Below are positions 27,148 to 36,559 of a stretch of 64,000 nt of DNA, piece after piece. Below the pieces are notes generated by a model, which saw only the letters and a program-made list of their open reading frames with translations, was not told the DNA's origin and did not search any database. The position numbers and the translations under genes were made by a program. Positions within the stretch are counted from its first letter, which is position 1. Each line of letters begins with the position of its first letter. Source of the DNA: an unicellular cyanobacterium SU3 (GTDB taxonomy: Bacteria > Cyanobacteriota > Cyanobacteriia > Cyanobacteriales > Microcystaceae); NCBI GenBank assembly GCA_002172675.1, contig NETF01000110.1:101758-165757 (forward strand), read 5' to 3'.

Positions 27148-28125
27148 TTATCGCAAAGAATTAAACCATTTTCCTACAGATTCAATCCTTTCAGCATTCC
27201 GTTGACGACGGAGTTGATATTGTTCGTAAGCTGTATTAATACGTGCTGTAATTTGATGAGCTAGAGGATGATGAGTGCGATCGGGATGCCACGATCGCAA
27301 TAAATTTCTGTAAGCTTGTTCGACTTTATTCGGGGGAGAAAAGGCGGTAATTCCTAATACTTTCCACCAAGATGAAGCGGGATCAAGCAGCATCGGATCT
27401 ACCACTAACGAACTATCCCATAATATCAATTTTACTCTTTCCCACGATATCCCATAACACCGATGATAAATTTTTTGAAGAGAACTTAACCCTATAATTT
27501 CTGCACTTTCTTGATGCCATTGTCTAAAAGCACAAAGTTTATCCCATTGCCAAAAACTATGATATTCTTCTGCCAAGGATTCTAACACCCCTTTAACTAA
27601 AGTGGATGGTTCTTTTAGCTGCAATAAATTGCCCAATTCAGGGGAAAATTCTTGAAATAAAGGATAATTGACCCATTGCCAATAATTAAACCCTGGTTGT
27701 CCTAACCGCTGACGATAAAAGGAAAACCAACCTATTTCCCATAAAGAAGCGAAGGGAGTGGCTAAGAGGTAATATTGTCCGGTTAAAGCAGTTTGAGGTA
27801 TATCTTCTAATAAACAGGTTAAAGGGGAGAGTAAGGGGGTTGCTAGGGGATAAAATTGACCGTTTAAAGCGTTTCGAGGAGTGTCTTCTAATAAACAGTT
27901 CAAAGGGGAGAGTAAGGGGGTTGCTAAGGGGCAAGATTGTCCTTTTAAATAATGTTGGGGAGTATCTTCTAATAAACAAGCGATGGGTTTATGTTGACCT
28001 CTCAACACTGGAGGGGAAGACTTGTGACGTTTGGCGGCGGATAATGTCCAAGAAACTCCAATAAAAATCAATCCCCAGATTAACAGGTTAGAAAAAGTAT
28101 CACTAACAAAAGCTACCACTCCCAT
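27148..28125 (-). CDS. membrane-anchored J-domain protein with 27-residue tandem repeats
   Basis: 325 residues. An N-terminal transmembrane helix (about 8-30) is followed by three exact-length repeats at residues 50-76, 77-103 and 104-130, each beginning CLLED and containing GQ..PLATP. A Trp/Tyr-rich middle region comes next (about 131-250), then a C-terminal J domain (about 252-306) with the HPD motif at 280-282 (RSWHPDRTH). J domains stimulate Hsp70 ATPase, so the protein probably recruits DnaK to the membrane; the repeat may bind the client. Both are inference. The repeats are near-identical in DNA (27736-27978), a sign of recent duplication. Confidence 0.8.
   Translation of the reverse strand: MGVVAFVSDTFSNLLIWGLIFIGVSWTLSAAKRHKSSPPVLRGQHKPIACLLEDTPQHYLKGQSCPLATPLLSPLNCLLEDTPRNALNGQFYPLATPLLSPLTCLLEDIPQTALTGQYYLLATPFASLWEIGWFSFYRQRLGQPGFNYWQWVNYPLFQEFSPELGNLLQLKEPSTLVKGVLESLAEEYHSFWQWDKLCAFRQWHQESAEIIGLSSLQKIYHRCYGISWERVKLILWDSSLVVDPMLLDPASSWWKVLGITAFSPPNKVEQAYRNLLRSWHPDRTHHPLAHQITARINTAYEQYQLRRQRNAERIESVGKWFNSLR
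27736..27978. repeat. three 81-bp tandem repeats inside the J-domain gene
   Basis: Three in-frame 81-bp units encoding CLLED[TI]P....L.GQ..[PL]LATP..S. units. Copies one and two are most alike, and the third (nearest the J domain) has diverged at its end. Length is a multiple of three, so copy-number change would keep the frame. Confidence 0.85.
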
Positions 28126-28505
28126 AATTAAACCCCTTCAAGAGTGCAGAATATTAAAAAAATACAAGGGTTGCTGACATTTTGTCAACCTGGGTTTATG
28201 GCAATACAAAAAAAGGTTAGGACATTACGAAAAGATGAAATACTTTCATAATTTACTTTCGCCTGTTTCTCGTTATGTCTTACATTCTAATGAGCAACCT
28301 GGGCGGACTCGAAGAGGGACGAAGTCTATTGCATTCTCCTTGGGAAAGTGCGAGGAGGACACCTGAGATTCGTCTGTCTTACATTCCGAGGACACCTCGG
28401 AATTACACACTCGCTTTGGCATGAGTGCGTAGCGGTATAGTGGTAAGGATTCAGTGGGGGTTGAGCCCTGCTAAACCCGTAAAATTCTCATTTTTTTATC
28501 TCTAA
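28126..28505. repeat. 380-bp gap with repeat fragments and a perfect hairpin
   Basis: No gene seen. The 23-bp sequence at 28303-28325 is identical to 14311-14333. ATTCCGAGG at 28383-28391 and CCTCGGAAT at 28395-28403 form a perfect 9-bp stem with a 3-base loop. TGTCTTACATTC occurs twice (about 28275 and 28376). The stretch at about 28428-28470 is faintly tRNA-like but gives no cloverleaf. Confidence 0.5.
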
Positions 28506-29528
28506 CTACAAATTTAACAAAGGTTTAAGCCCATGTTTGACAGAGGCTTTCCCAATTTGTTCCATCTTAGTTACTGTAATTTGATTCCGGCCCCACGAGA
28601 AATTGGTATGCCATTGTTCAAACTCTAATAAAATGGCTTCGGCAAAACAAGCAAACATTTGACGAGAAGGAACATCCATATTGACAGTTTCCATAATCTT
28701 CCAGTCAATATCGAGAGAATGTTCTACAACTCCCCCTTTAAGGATATGGACATCAGGATGTTTAATTTTTGTGTCTAAATTCTTAGGATAACCACCATCG
28801 ACAATTAGACAGGGTTTTCTGAGTTTTTCTGCTTTAATTTCGACTCCTTTGGGCATACTTGCCACCCAAACGATAATATCTGCTTCAGGTAAAGCTTCTT
28901 CTAGTCCCATAATTTTACCCCGTCCCAACTCATCTTGTAGTCCCTGTAATCGTTCTTTATTGCGAGCAATTAAAAGGAGTTCTTGGCTATCAGTTTTTCT
29001 ATCTAACCAACGACACACTGCACTACCAATATCTCCGGTTGCCCCACAAACGGCTACTGTAGCTTTAGATAGGTCAATTCCAAGTTTAGCTGATGCCTGT
29101 TCAACTTGACGACAAATAATATAAGCCGTGTGGGTGTTTCCAGTGGTGAAACGATCAAACTCTAAGGAGACGTTGCGAACTTGTCTATTCTCTTTGAGGT
29201 TGAATTCTTCAAAAATAATCGAAGAAAAACCTCCCAATGCTGTGATATTAAGGTTATTTTTTTGCGCGAAGGCCATTGCATTTAATATTTTGCGAATTGC
29301 TGCTTTAATCCGTCGCTTGATCAGCATTTCTGGTAAAAAAGCGGATTCTATATACTTTCCTTCGATGGTTTGTCCTGTGATGCTGGTAACATGAAAATGC
29401 TCGACGATTTGGGGTGGAGCAGAACACCACAAATCAAGTCCCTGAGTGGCGTATGGGCCATAGCCAAAGGCATCAGCAACGGAGTGGGCATGTTCTAAAC
29501 TTGTAAGATGACCAATTAAACCAAACAT
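28506..29528 (-). CDS. long-chain acyl-ACP reductase (AAR)
   Basis: Reduces fatty acyl-ACP to fatty aldehyde with NADPH, the first step of cyanobacterial alkane synthesis. 340 residues, the normal length. [18 protein letters not shown] is the family's N-terminus. The nucleotide-binding motif is [16 protein letters not shown] near residue 165. The Cys in [11 protein letters not shown] (about residue 294) matches the proposed acyl-thioester cysteine. In most cyanobacteria the aldehyde-deformylating oxygenase gene lies directly upstream. Here the next gene upstream is an unrelated membrane protein on the other strand, so the pair has been separated. Confidence 0.93.
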   Translation of the reverse strand: MFGLIGHLTSLEHAHSVADAFGYGPYATQGLDLWCSAPPQIVEHFHVTSITGQTIEGKYIESAFLPEMLIKRRIKAAIRKILNAMAFAQKNNLNITALGGFSSIIFEEFNLKENRQVRNVSLEFDRFTTGNTHTAYIICRQVEQASAKLGIDLSKATVAVCGATGDIGSAVCRWLDRKTDSQELLLIARNKERLQGLQDELGRGKIMGLEEALPEADIIVWVASMPKGVEIKAEKLRKPCLIVDGGYPKNLDTKIKHPDVHILKGGVVEHSLDIDWKIMETVNMDVPSRQMFACFAEAILLEFEQWHTNFSWGRNQITVTKMEQIGKASVKHGLKPLLNL

Positions 29529-29802
29529 AGATTATTCTATATGATAATTAGGCGGAAAAGAGACTAGATTATAGGGAAAAGTTAAGACTCTTAACAATAT
29601 TACCTTAATCTTTTGATCATTGATCAGTTTTTATAAGCAGATAGCCTTTATCATAGGGGTAAGATCAGTGAAAGAACAAAGTATCGCCATCATCGCCATC
29701 TTGAAATCTAAAAAAATACTGGTCTTGAGGGGATTACTAAAAATTCTGATCTAGCTTTTTAGGGTATCACATGCAATCTTTTAGGTCTTTTTACTCTTTT
29801 TT

Positions 29803-30804
29803 ATGACTAAAAATCCTATTTTCCGTTGGCTTCCTCCTTGTTTAAGTTTAGGGCTATTTGCCTTATCCTTATGGACAATACAGCATAATTTACAACATTA
29901 TCAAGCAGAAAATTTTTGGGCTAGTCTCTCCAATATTCCGCCGACTCATATTGTCCTGGCGATCGCCTTAATGGCCATTAATTACTCTATCATGACAGGG
30001 TACGAATGTTTAGGCTTAGCTTATGTTCGTCAGTCCCTTCCCTATCCCAAAAAAGCCCTGGTCGGTATTATTTGCTCTGGGATTAGTAATAGCGTAGGGT
30101 TTGCGGTGTTAAGCAGTTGCATGATTCGTTATCGTTTCTATTCGGTTTGGGGATTTTCGGTGGTTAAAATTGCCCAAATTTCTGCTTTTTGTAACTTATC
30201 TTTTTGTTTAGGTTTATTTGTCGTAGGTAGTGTTATCTTTCTCAAAGAGCCTTTAGCTATTCCCCAATTATTAGACTTACCTTTTATCTCTGTTCGTCCC
30301 TTAGGAATCATTTTCTTAGTTACCACTTTAGCTTATTTATTTTTGACAGTGATTCGTCAAAAACCTTTAATGATTGGTAAGTGGATTATTCCTCATCTTC
30401 CTTTTCCTTTGGCTGCTGGTCAATTAATGGTTTCTGGTTTAGATTGGTGTTTCGCTGCTGCTGTTTTCTATACACTGTTACAGAGTTCGGTTTCCTTATC
30501 TTATTCTGCTTTTTTTGGAATTTATATGCTAGCCCAAGTGGCCGGATTAGCCAGTAATGTTCCAGGGGGACTAGGGGTTTTTGAAACGGTTATGATGTTA
30601 TTATTAGCTCCATTTATTGCTTCAGAAGAGTTATTGGGAACTTTATTAATCTATCGTGGCATTTATTATTTTATTCCTTTAATGGTAGCAGCTTTACTCT
30701 TAGGGAAATATGAATTCCATAATTTCTTTAACAAGAAAGATTCTGACTCTGAATCAGTCTCTAGCCTCTCAAAACCAGTCCGAGAAACTATCAATATTGA
30801 GTAG
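29803..30804 (+). CDS. flippase-like membrane protein (UPF0104/MprF transmembrane domain)
   Basis: 333 residues with about eight transmembrane helices and the motif ASNVPGGLGVFE near residue 250, typical of the membrane domain of lysylphosphatidylglycerol synthetase MprF and of UPF0104 proteins. In MprF a soluble synthetase domain (DUF2156) follows. Here the chain ends after the last helix and a short charged tail (KKDSDSESVSSLSK), so only the flippase-like half is present. Probable role in moving a lipid or lipid-linked molecule across the membrane; the substrate is unknown. Divergent from AAR. Confidence 0.8.
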   Translation: MTKNPIFRWLPPCLSLGLFALSLWTIQHNLQHYQAENFWASLSNIPPTHIVLAIALMAINYSIMTGYECLGLAYVRQSLPYPKKALVGIICSGISNSVGFAVLSSCMIRYRFYSVWGFSVVKIAQISAFCNLSFCLGLFVVGSVIFLKEPLAIPQLLDLPFISVRPLGIIFLVTTLAYLFLTVIRQKPLMIGKWIIPHLPFPLAAGQLMVSGLDWCFAAAVFYTLLQSSVSLSYSAFFGIYMLAQVAGLASNVPGGLGVFETVMMLLLAPFIASEELLGTLLIYRGIYYFIPLMVAALLLGKYEFHNFFNKKDSDSESVSSLSKPVRETINIE

Positions 30805-30896
30805 GCAGTGACCTTACATACATTATAGCCATTCTATAATTTCTTAATCTCTAATTTCTTGTCTTTGTGAAAATGTAATGTCTAATTGGAAAAATT

Positions 30897-31700
30897 ATGT
30901 TAAAACTTAAGCAAATAATTTTTGGAGCTTCGGTAACTCTTAGCTTTGCGGTCATTTCTTCTGCTGAAGCAGTTACAGTCAACTTTGGTGATCCCATGGA
31001 TCCCATTACCAATAAACGAAATAATGTTCTCAGTATTGATGATCTCGAAATTTGTATTAGTGGTGTTACTATTTGTCAGACACCTAACAGTGAATTAACT
31101 GAGAATAAAGTTCTTAAATCCTATAATGTTACTTTTAGATATGGTAGTTTTACCAATATTTTTGGTGATCCTAATGGAATGAGTTTTACTCCGTCGTGTG
31201 CTTCAGGAACTCCCGGTGTAGGTAGAGGTACAGGCTTATGTTTTTGGGACAATGCAGCAGAAGCGACATTAGTTCAAACAGCCATAAATGCAGCAATTAA
31301 TACTCAAGCACCAAGTCTGACGATGCCAAATATTTCAGCTCTTCGAGTACCGCAGTTACCTACTGGTTCAGGTTTCCCATTTACACCAGACCAGAATAAT
31401 CCAAAACAAAGCGAGTATCGAATACCCATAAGCTTTAATGCGAGTAATAACACTATTACCTATAGACGTAGTTCCAATGAGACTAATAACGTCTGGGAAG
31501 CTAACACAAGCACTGTTCCTGTTGGTCTCAGTAATCTTCGGATGTATAGTATGTATGAATTTCTTGGCGAAACGACTATTACCCCTCCAGAGCCTCCAGA
31601 GCCCCCAAAACCCCCTAGTGTACCTGAATCTTCTAATGCCATCGCTGTGATTTTAATAGGGACTGGTATGTTGTTAATGAAGCACCAAACTAAAAAATAA
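30897..31700 (+). CDS. PEP-CTERM secreted protein
   Basis: 267 residues. The signal peptide (1-25) ends SSAEA. The mature region is Asn/Thr/Pro-rich with four cysteines (ICISGVTICQ and PSCASG..LCFW) that may form disulfides. A Pro/Glu stretch (PPEPPEPPKPP) precedes the sorting signal SVPESSNAIAVILIGTGMLL and the basic end KHQTKK. The cyanobacterial VPESSN variant of PEP-CTERM is used. It would be anchored or released at the cell surface after exosortase processing. It faces a second PEP-CTERM gene convergently. Function unknown. Confidence 0.75.
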   Translation: MLKLKQIIFGASVTLSFAVISSAEAVTVNFGDPMDPITNKRNNVLSIDDLEICISGVTICQTPNSELTENKVLKSYNVTFRYGSFTNIFGDPNGMSFTPSCASGTPGVGRGTGLCFWDNAAEATLVQTAINAAINTQAPSLTMPNISALRVPQLPTGSGFPFTPDQNNPKQSEYRIPISFNASNNTITYRRSSNETNNVWEANTSTVPVGLSNLRMYSMYEFLGETTITPPEPPEPPKPPSVPESSNAIAVILIGTGMLLMKHQTKK

Positions 31701-31717
31701 CCAGTTAAATTCCTGAG

Positions 31718-31745
31718 TCTTACCGAAGAAAAAGCTTCGGTAAGA
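31718..31745. terminator. stem-loop between convergent PEP-CTERM genes
   Basis: TCTTACCGAAG at 31718-31728 and CTTCGGTAAGA at 31735-31745 form a perfect 11-bp stem with a 6-base loop, 18 bases after the stop of the first gene. No T-run follows on the plus strand, so it is a strong hairpin but not a textbook intrinsic terminator. Confidence 0.65.
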
Positions 31746-31866
31746 TGCAAAAGGCAACAGTACAATTCATAAAAGATTTCAGAGCCTCCAGTAGAAACAG
31801 AAAAGACTACGCTGTAACTACTGGATTAGTGCCAGAAGGATATCACTAAAAGCTCTATAAATTAAG

Positions 31867-33465
31867 CTATTTTTTACCGAGTAATCTAAAGCCTGCACTG
31901 GTTGTTGCTAATAGAAACAAACCAACCACAGACCCAGGTTCAGGTACCGATTGCGAGTTAGGGCTGAAACTCAAAACCTCAAGTCTCTGTTGCCGTTCTT
32001 CTAGGGAGGTAGGGTCATTAAGTTGTGGTATAGATTGGGGAGCTAAAGAGTTAGGATTGAGAATTCGGGTTAAAGGAATCACAAAAGACTGATTCAGACT
32101 CTCAGAAGGGTTGTTTAGAATTTGAGGTGCGCCTCCAGGTCCCCACTTCATCCTTACGGTTCCACGTACCTCTTTAGTTCCCAGTTGTTCTTCTAATTCC
32201 CCTGGGAAAGCAAAATAATCCTCAACCAGTCCAGACCCCTCTTGAGCTAACGCAGACAAATCAGAGACACTAATGGCGTTATCATTAAGATCGACAAACT
32301 CGTCAACAATAATCTCCATCTCTGCACCATTAGTCCGAGCTCTAGAAAAAATCTTTAATCCGTCGACCTTATCGCAGGGATTATTCATCAAAGCAGGAGT
32401 GGTTGCTGTAGTTTGACCATTGCTCAAAGTTAGGGTAACGCCACCAGTATTGGGATCACAAGTTAACTTAAAGTCAACGAGTTCATCATTTTTCCACACC
32501 CACTGTGCTTGTTTAAGTTGGCTTGAATTAATTGTTGTTGGGTTCTCTCCTGAAAATACCCCTAATTCCCAATTTTGATTGCCTTTACCCCCACCTCGGG
32601 TTGTTGCTCTAAAGTTCGGTCCTCCATTGTTTCCGGAACCTTCCTCCAATAACTCGTAGTTGATGGTGATTTTTGGCTTGAGAGCCTCAACACTTTGATT
32701 TTGGGAGAAGAAACTCTCAAGAGCATAAAAACCAAAGTCAGAAGCCTCAAAAATTTCAGTGGCTTCTAAGGCAATGGAGAGATTAGGGTTATCATTGCTT
32801 GGATCATCATCAAGATTCATGCTTAAAATGCTTTTAAGCACTTGATTAAACCCGATACCCCCATAATTATTTTCTTGGTTATCTTGATCAGCATCGGGAT
32901 TAGCTTCGATGTTACCATCGAAAAGAATTAAGTTATTTCGTCCAGGGCGATTATTGGTATTAATCCCATTGTTTTCGTTCCAACTTCCTGTTACTTGATA
33001 GGCATTAATATTGTCGATTCTTGGCACGTCTGGAAAGTTTCGTCCATCGGGAAACATAGGATCATTATCATTGGGATTGTTAGGATCGGTTTTAGTATGA
33101 ACCAAAGTGACAACAGCATCGACATTACCCAGAAAACTGTTGGGATAATTATTTTTAATGTCATTAATAATGCTGCTCAAGTTCCAGTTAATATAACCGA
33201 CTTCTTCGGGAATTACTGGTAGGGTTGGTGGTCCACCAAAAGGTGGATTATTGGGATCATTGGGATCATATCGACTACCCACTTGAATAAAATCGGACAT
33301 CCCGTGGTTGATATTCGTGTTGGTGGGATCAGAATAGTTGTCCGCACCAGCGATAACTGTTGACTGAAAGAGGGTTTGGGCGGACACAGGTTTGATATTG
33401 AAAACAGTCAAACCTAAGATGAAACTGCTTGTTGCTACTTTTAAAGATGAGATTAGAGTACGCAT
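31867..33465 (-). CDS. large PEP-CTERM protein with a DNRLRE-like N-terminal domain
   Basis: 532 residues. The signal peptide (1-29) ends VSAQ. The N-terminal region (IAGADNYSDPTNTNINHGMS ... VGYINWNLSSI) has the layout of DNRLRE/CBM96-like beta-sandwich domains found on surface and biofilm proteins; this is a pattern match only. A Gly-rich linker near 280 is followed by a second probable beta domain (about 290-430). The C-terminal sorting signal is SVPEPGSVVGLFLLATTSAG with LLGKK. Rich in Asp/Asn (DPNDPNNP, DPNNPNDNDP), which may bind calcium. Surface display via exosortase is likely. Confidence 0.75.
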   Translation of the reverse strand: MRTLISSLKVATSSFILGLTVFNIKPVSAQTLFQSTVIAGADNYSDPTNTNINHGMSDFIQVGSRYDPNDPNNPPFGGPPTLPVIPEEVGYINWNLSSIINDIKNNYPNSFLGNVDAVVTLVHTKTDPNNPNDNDPMFPDGRNFPDVPRIDNINAYQVTGSWNENNGINTNNRPGRNNLILFDGNIEANPDADQDNQENNYGGIGFNQVLKSILSMNLDDDPSNDNPNLSIALEATEIFEASDFGFYALESFFSQNQSVEALKPKITINYELLEEGSGNNGGPNFRATTRGGGKGNQNWELGVFSGENPTTINSSQLKQAQWVWKNDELVDFKLTCDPNTGGVTLTLSNGQTTATTPALMNNPCDKVDGLKIFSRARTNGAEMEIIVDEFVDLNDNAISVSDLSALAQEGSGLVEDYFAFPGELEEQLGTKEVRGTVRMKWGPGGAPQILNNPSESLNQSFVIPLTRILNPNSLAPQSIPQLNDPTSLEERQQRLEVLSFSPNSQSVPEPGSVVGLFLLATTSAGFRLLGKK

Positions 33466-33672
33466 TTTTTTAATAGATTTTCTTTAACAGGCTACGATTA
33501 GGGAATCAATTTAGCATTTACGAAAAGCTATGATAACCTTCCGTGATGGACTGCTTTAAGGGCTGTTTAGATTTTGCCACACAAACTATATTTTGGCGAG
33601 ATAGCGTAATTTCTATTTAACTATTTAACATAGATAACATAGATAAAGAATTGGTTAGGGAGATTTTTCTAT

Positions 33673-35526
33673 TTGTTAGCACTTTCGCAAACGTTGGACA
33701 ATCAGATAAGAACAGTTCCCAATGAACCTGGGGTTTATTTCATGCGAGATCATCAAGGTGATATTCTTTACATTGGCAAGTCGAAACGGTTGCGATCGCG
33801 GGTTCGCTCTTATTTTCAGTCTGGCCAACATCATAGTCCTCGCATTGCTTTGATGGTTCAACAGGTGGTTAATGTTGAGTTTATTGTTACGGATACCGAA
33901 GCCGAAGCGTTAGCCTTAGAAGCGAATCTCATTAAACAACATCAACCCTATTTTAATGTTTTACTCAAAGATGATAAGAAATATCCTTATGTTTGTATTA
34001 CTTGGTCTGAAGCTTATCCCAGGATCTTCATTACCCGTAAACGTCGCTTAAATCACAAAAGTGATCGCTATTATGGTCCTTATGTGGATACTCATTTACT
34101 CCGTCAAACGTTACGGTTGGTGAAACGGGTTTTTCCTCTCCGTCAACGGCCTCGACCCCTATTTAAAGATCGGCCTTGTTTAAATTATGATATTGGTCGT
34201 TGTCCTGGGGTTTGTCAAGGGTTAATTTCTTCTGAAGACTATCACAAAATAGTTGAAAAAGTAGCCATGATTTTTCAGGGAAGAACGGAAGAATTATTAC
34301 AGAAATTGTCAGCACAAATGGAGTCGGCAGCCAGTCAGTTAAAGTTTGAACAAGCTGGCCAAATTCGGGATCAAATTAAAGCCATTCAAGGGTTAGGAAT
34401 CGATCAAAAAGTAACCTTACCCGATGACACGATTTCACGAGATGCGATCGCTTTAGCTGCCGATGAGACTTACACTTGTATTCAATTATTCCAAATTCGT
34501 GCAGGGCGTTTAGTGGGACGGTTAGGCTTTTTCGCTGATACGGTTTCAGGAACACCAGAAAGTATTTTACAACGGGTTTTAGAAGAACATTATTTACAAG
34601 TTGATTCGGTGGAAGTTCCTAGCGAAATTTTAGTGCAGTATCCTTTACCTGAAACAGACATTTTAGCAGATTGGTTAAGCAAAAAGAAAGGCAAAAAAGT
34701 CAATATTATTGTTCCCCAGAAGCAGCAAAAAGCGGAGTTAATTCGTTTAGTAGAACGGAATGCAGGATATGAATTAGAAAATACGAAACGTCATGCTCAA
34801 CAAAATTTATTAGCTTTAGAAGATTTAACTCAACTATTAAATTTACCGAGTCTTCCTCATCGTATTGAAGGATATGATATTTCCCATATTCAAGGATCAA
34901 ATCCGGTTGCGTCTCAAGTGGTGTTTATTGATGGAGTCCCTGCTAAACAATCCTATCGTCATTACAAGATAAAAAATCCTAATATTACTATTGGTCATTC
35001 CGATGATTTTGCCAGTTTAGCAGAAGTTTTAAGTCGTCGTTTTCGTTCTTATCAAAATAAGTCAGAAGAAGAGTTATTAAACTTAGAAGATTATCCCGCT
35101 TTAATTATGATTGACGGTGGAAAAGGTCAGCTTTCATCGGTGATAAAAATCTTAGAAACCATGAATCTTGTTCCTCCTTTACAAGTGATTAGTTTAGCTA
35201 AAAAACGAGAAGAAATTTTCTTACCTGGTCAATCTCAACCCGTAACGTCTCATCCCGAACAACTTGGGGTTCAATTATTAAGAAAAGTCCGAGACGAAGC
35301 CCATCGATTTGCTGTTGCCTTTCATCGTCAACAACGGTTAAAAAAAAGTCGTCATTCTCGCTTAGACGACATTCCGGGGTTAGGATTTCAGCGACAAAAA
35401 CAACTCCTTGCTCATTTTCATTCTATTGATTATATTCGAGAAGCTTCTATCGACAAGTTACAAGAAGTCTCAGGAATTGGTGAAGCTTTAGCAACAGAAA
35501 TTTATGATTATTTGCATCCTAATTAA
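33673..35526 (+). CDS. uvrC: UvrC excinuclease ABC subunit C
   Basis: Makes the two incisions in nucleotide-excision repair together with UvrA and UvrB. 617 residues. An N-terminal GIY-YIG nuclease ([20 protein letters not shown], residues about 19-38), the RCPGVCQG segment, a UVR domain binding UvrB (about 210-245), the RNase H-like 3'-5' incision domain ([15 protein letters not shown] with the first Asp, DGGKGQ with another) and C-terminal helix-hairpin-helix motifs ([23 protein letters not shown]). The start is TTG 33673: the frame upstream reaches a stop with no ATG, and GGGAG lies about 10 bases before it. Confidence 0.95.
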   Translation: MLALSQTLDNQIRTVPNEPGVYFMRDHQGDILYIGKSKRLRSRVRSYFQSGQHHSPRIALMVQQVVNVEFIVTDTEAEALALEANLIKQHQPYFNVLLKDDKKYPYVCITWSEAYPRIFITRKRRLNHKSDRYYGPYVDTHLLRQTLRLVKRVFPLRQRPRPLFKDRPCLNYDIGRCPGVCQGLISSEDYHKIVEKVAMIFQGRTEELLQKLSAQMESAASQLKFEQAGQIRDQIKAIQGLGIDQKVTLPDDTISRDAIALAADETYTCIQLFQIRAGRLVGRLGFFADTVSGTPESILQRVLEEHYLQVDSVEVPSEILVQYPLPETDILADWLSKKKGKKVNIIVPQKQQKAELIRLVERNAGYELENTKRHAQQNLLALEDLTQLLNLPSLPHRIEGYDISHIQGSNPVASQVVFIDGVPAKQSYRHYKIKNPNITIGHSDDFASLAEVLSRRFRSYQNKSEEELLNLEDYPALIMIDGGKGQLSSVIKILETMNLVPPLQVISLAKKREEIFLPGQSQPVTSHPEQLGVQLLRKVRDEAHRFAVAFHRQQRLKKSRHSRLDDIPGLGFQRQKQLLAHFHSIDYIREASIDKLQEVSGIGEALATEIYDYLHPN

Positions 35527-35542
35527 TAATTAACTGTTAAAT

Positions 35543-35565
35543 TAAGGTGGGCAATGCCCACCTTA
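35543..35565. repeat. perfect palindrome between uvrC and the ABC permease
   Basis: 11-bp arms around one central base, core GGTGGGCAATGCCCACC. It lies between two convergent genes, where it can act as a bidirectional terminator. The same core recurs at 52133-52155 next to dapL, in both cases beside GTTAGGACATTA-type sequence, so it is a dispersed repeat element. Confidence 0.75.
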
Positions 35566-35593
35566 CTGTAATGTCCTAACTGACTAGAATTTA

Positions 35594-36484
35594 TTAAGCA
35601 AAACGACGACGTAATAAGGGTTGAATGGTTAATAAAATTAAGGCATCAAACCCTACTAATAATAAGAGAACCCCAAGAAAATTAATATCAAGCCAAGGAG
35701 TTTCAATCACCACACTCCCTAAAGACCATTCTCCATTGAGATAAATATAACGAATCGGTTCGATAGCGTAGGTTAAGGGGTTTAAACTAGCAACGACTTG
35801 TAACCATCCTGCCATAAAGGATAAAGGTGCAAGGGCGGTGCTGGCGAAGAGTAACGGTAAATTAGTCACAAAAATGACGGCAATAAGTTCAATATGACCC
35901 GGTAAAGCAAACGCTAACCCTAAACTTAACCCTGTTACACCAGCAACGATTAAAAAGACAATTAAAGCGATCGCACTTAAACCAGCTAAATTAGGTAAAC
36001 CCGCCCCCAACATGGCACTAGCAACCACGATAACTGCCGTTTGAATGATACTGAGGGTAATAATATAAAGAGTTGAAGCGGCCACAATAGAATAACGAGA
36101 GGCCAACGGCGCAACCAGTAAACGGTTGAGAAAGCCAAATTCTCGGTCGAACATCACAGGAAGTCCTGCATTTAATGCCCCAGAAAAAGCGGTAAAAACG
36201 ATAATACCAGGGGAGAGAAACTTAGCATAGTTGAGATCGGCACCGAATAATCCTTGAGGTGCGTTATAAAATAAAGCCCCGAACAAAATTAACCACATAA
36301 ATGGCTGAATAATCCCTGCAATTAAAGTTGAAGGACGACGTTGTAGTTGAATAAACAAACGTTTCGTCATAGCCAGGGTTTCTTGGGAAAAGTCCGATAA
36401 CCAGTTTCCCTCAGGTTGAATATCACTGATGACACTAGGGGCTAAACTGTTCTTATTTTGAGACGGTGTAATGGTTTGACTCAT
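35594..36484 (-). CDS. ABC-2 type exporter permease
   Basis: 296 residues from ATG 36484 (MSQTITPSQN); the frame extends to a TTG 12 bases further. Six transmembrane helices after a 45-residue cytosolic start. FLNRLLVAPLASRYSIV is the conserved cytosolic loop of daunorubicin-resistance-type (DrrB) ABC-2 permeases. It lies 75 bases after the ATPase gene on the same strand and forms an exporter with it. Substrate unknown; drugs, lipids or polysaccharide precursors are possible for this family. Confidence 0.85.
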   Translation of the reverse strand: MSQTITPSQNKNSLAPSVISDIQPEGNWLSDFSQETLAMTKRLFIQLQRRPSTLIAGIIQPFMWLILFGALFYNAPQGLFGADLNYAKFLSPGIIVFTAFSGALNAGLPVMFDREFGFLNRLLVAPLASRYSIVAASTLYIITLSIIQTAVIVVASAMLGAGLPNLAGLSAIALIVFLIVAGVTGLSLGLAFALPGHIELIAVIFVTNLPLLFASTALAPLSFMAGWLQVVASLNPLTYAIEPIRYIYLNGEWSLGSVVIETPWLDINFLGVLLLLVGFDALILLTIQPLLRRRFA

Positions 36485-36559
36485 ATTATTTATCAATTGT
36501 TCTTCAAGGTTATTTTGATCATATAATTTTTCTCAAAAGACAGAGAACTGATAATTGTT

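Noticed and set aside
27686..27979. Second minus-strand frame with the same three-fold repeat as the J-domain gene
   Set aside because: Repeats appear in any frame over the 81-bp DNA repeat; the frame with the membrane anchor and J domain is the real one.
28428..28490. tRNA-like stretch GCGGTATAGTGGTAAGGATT
   Set aside because: The D-arm-like part is suggestive, but no anticodon stem, T arm or acceptor pairing could be drawn.
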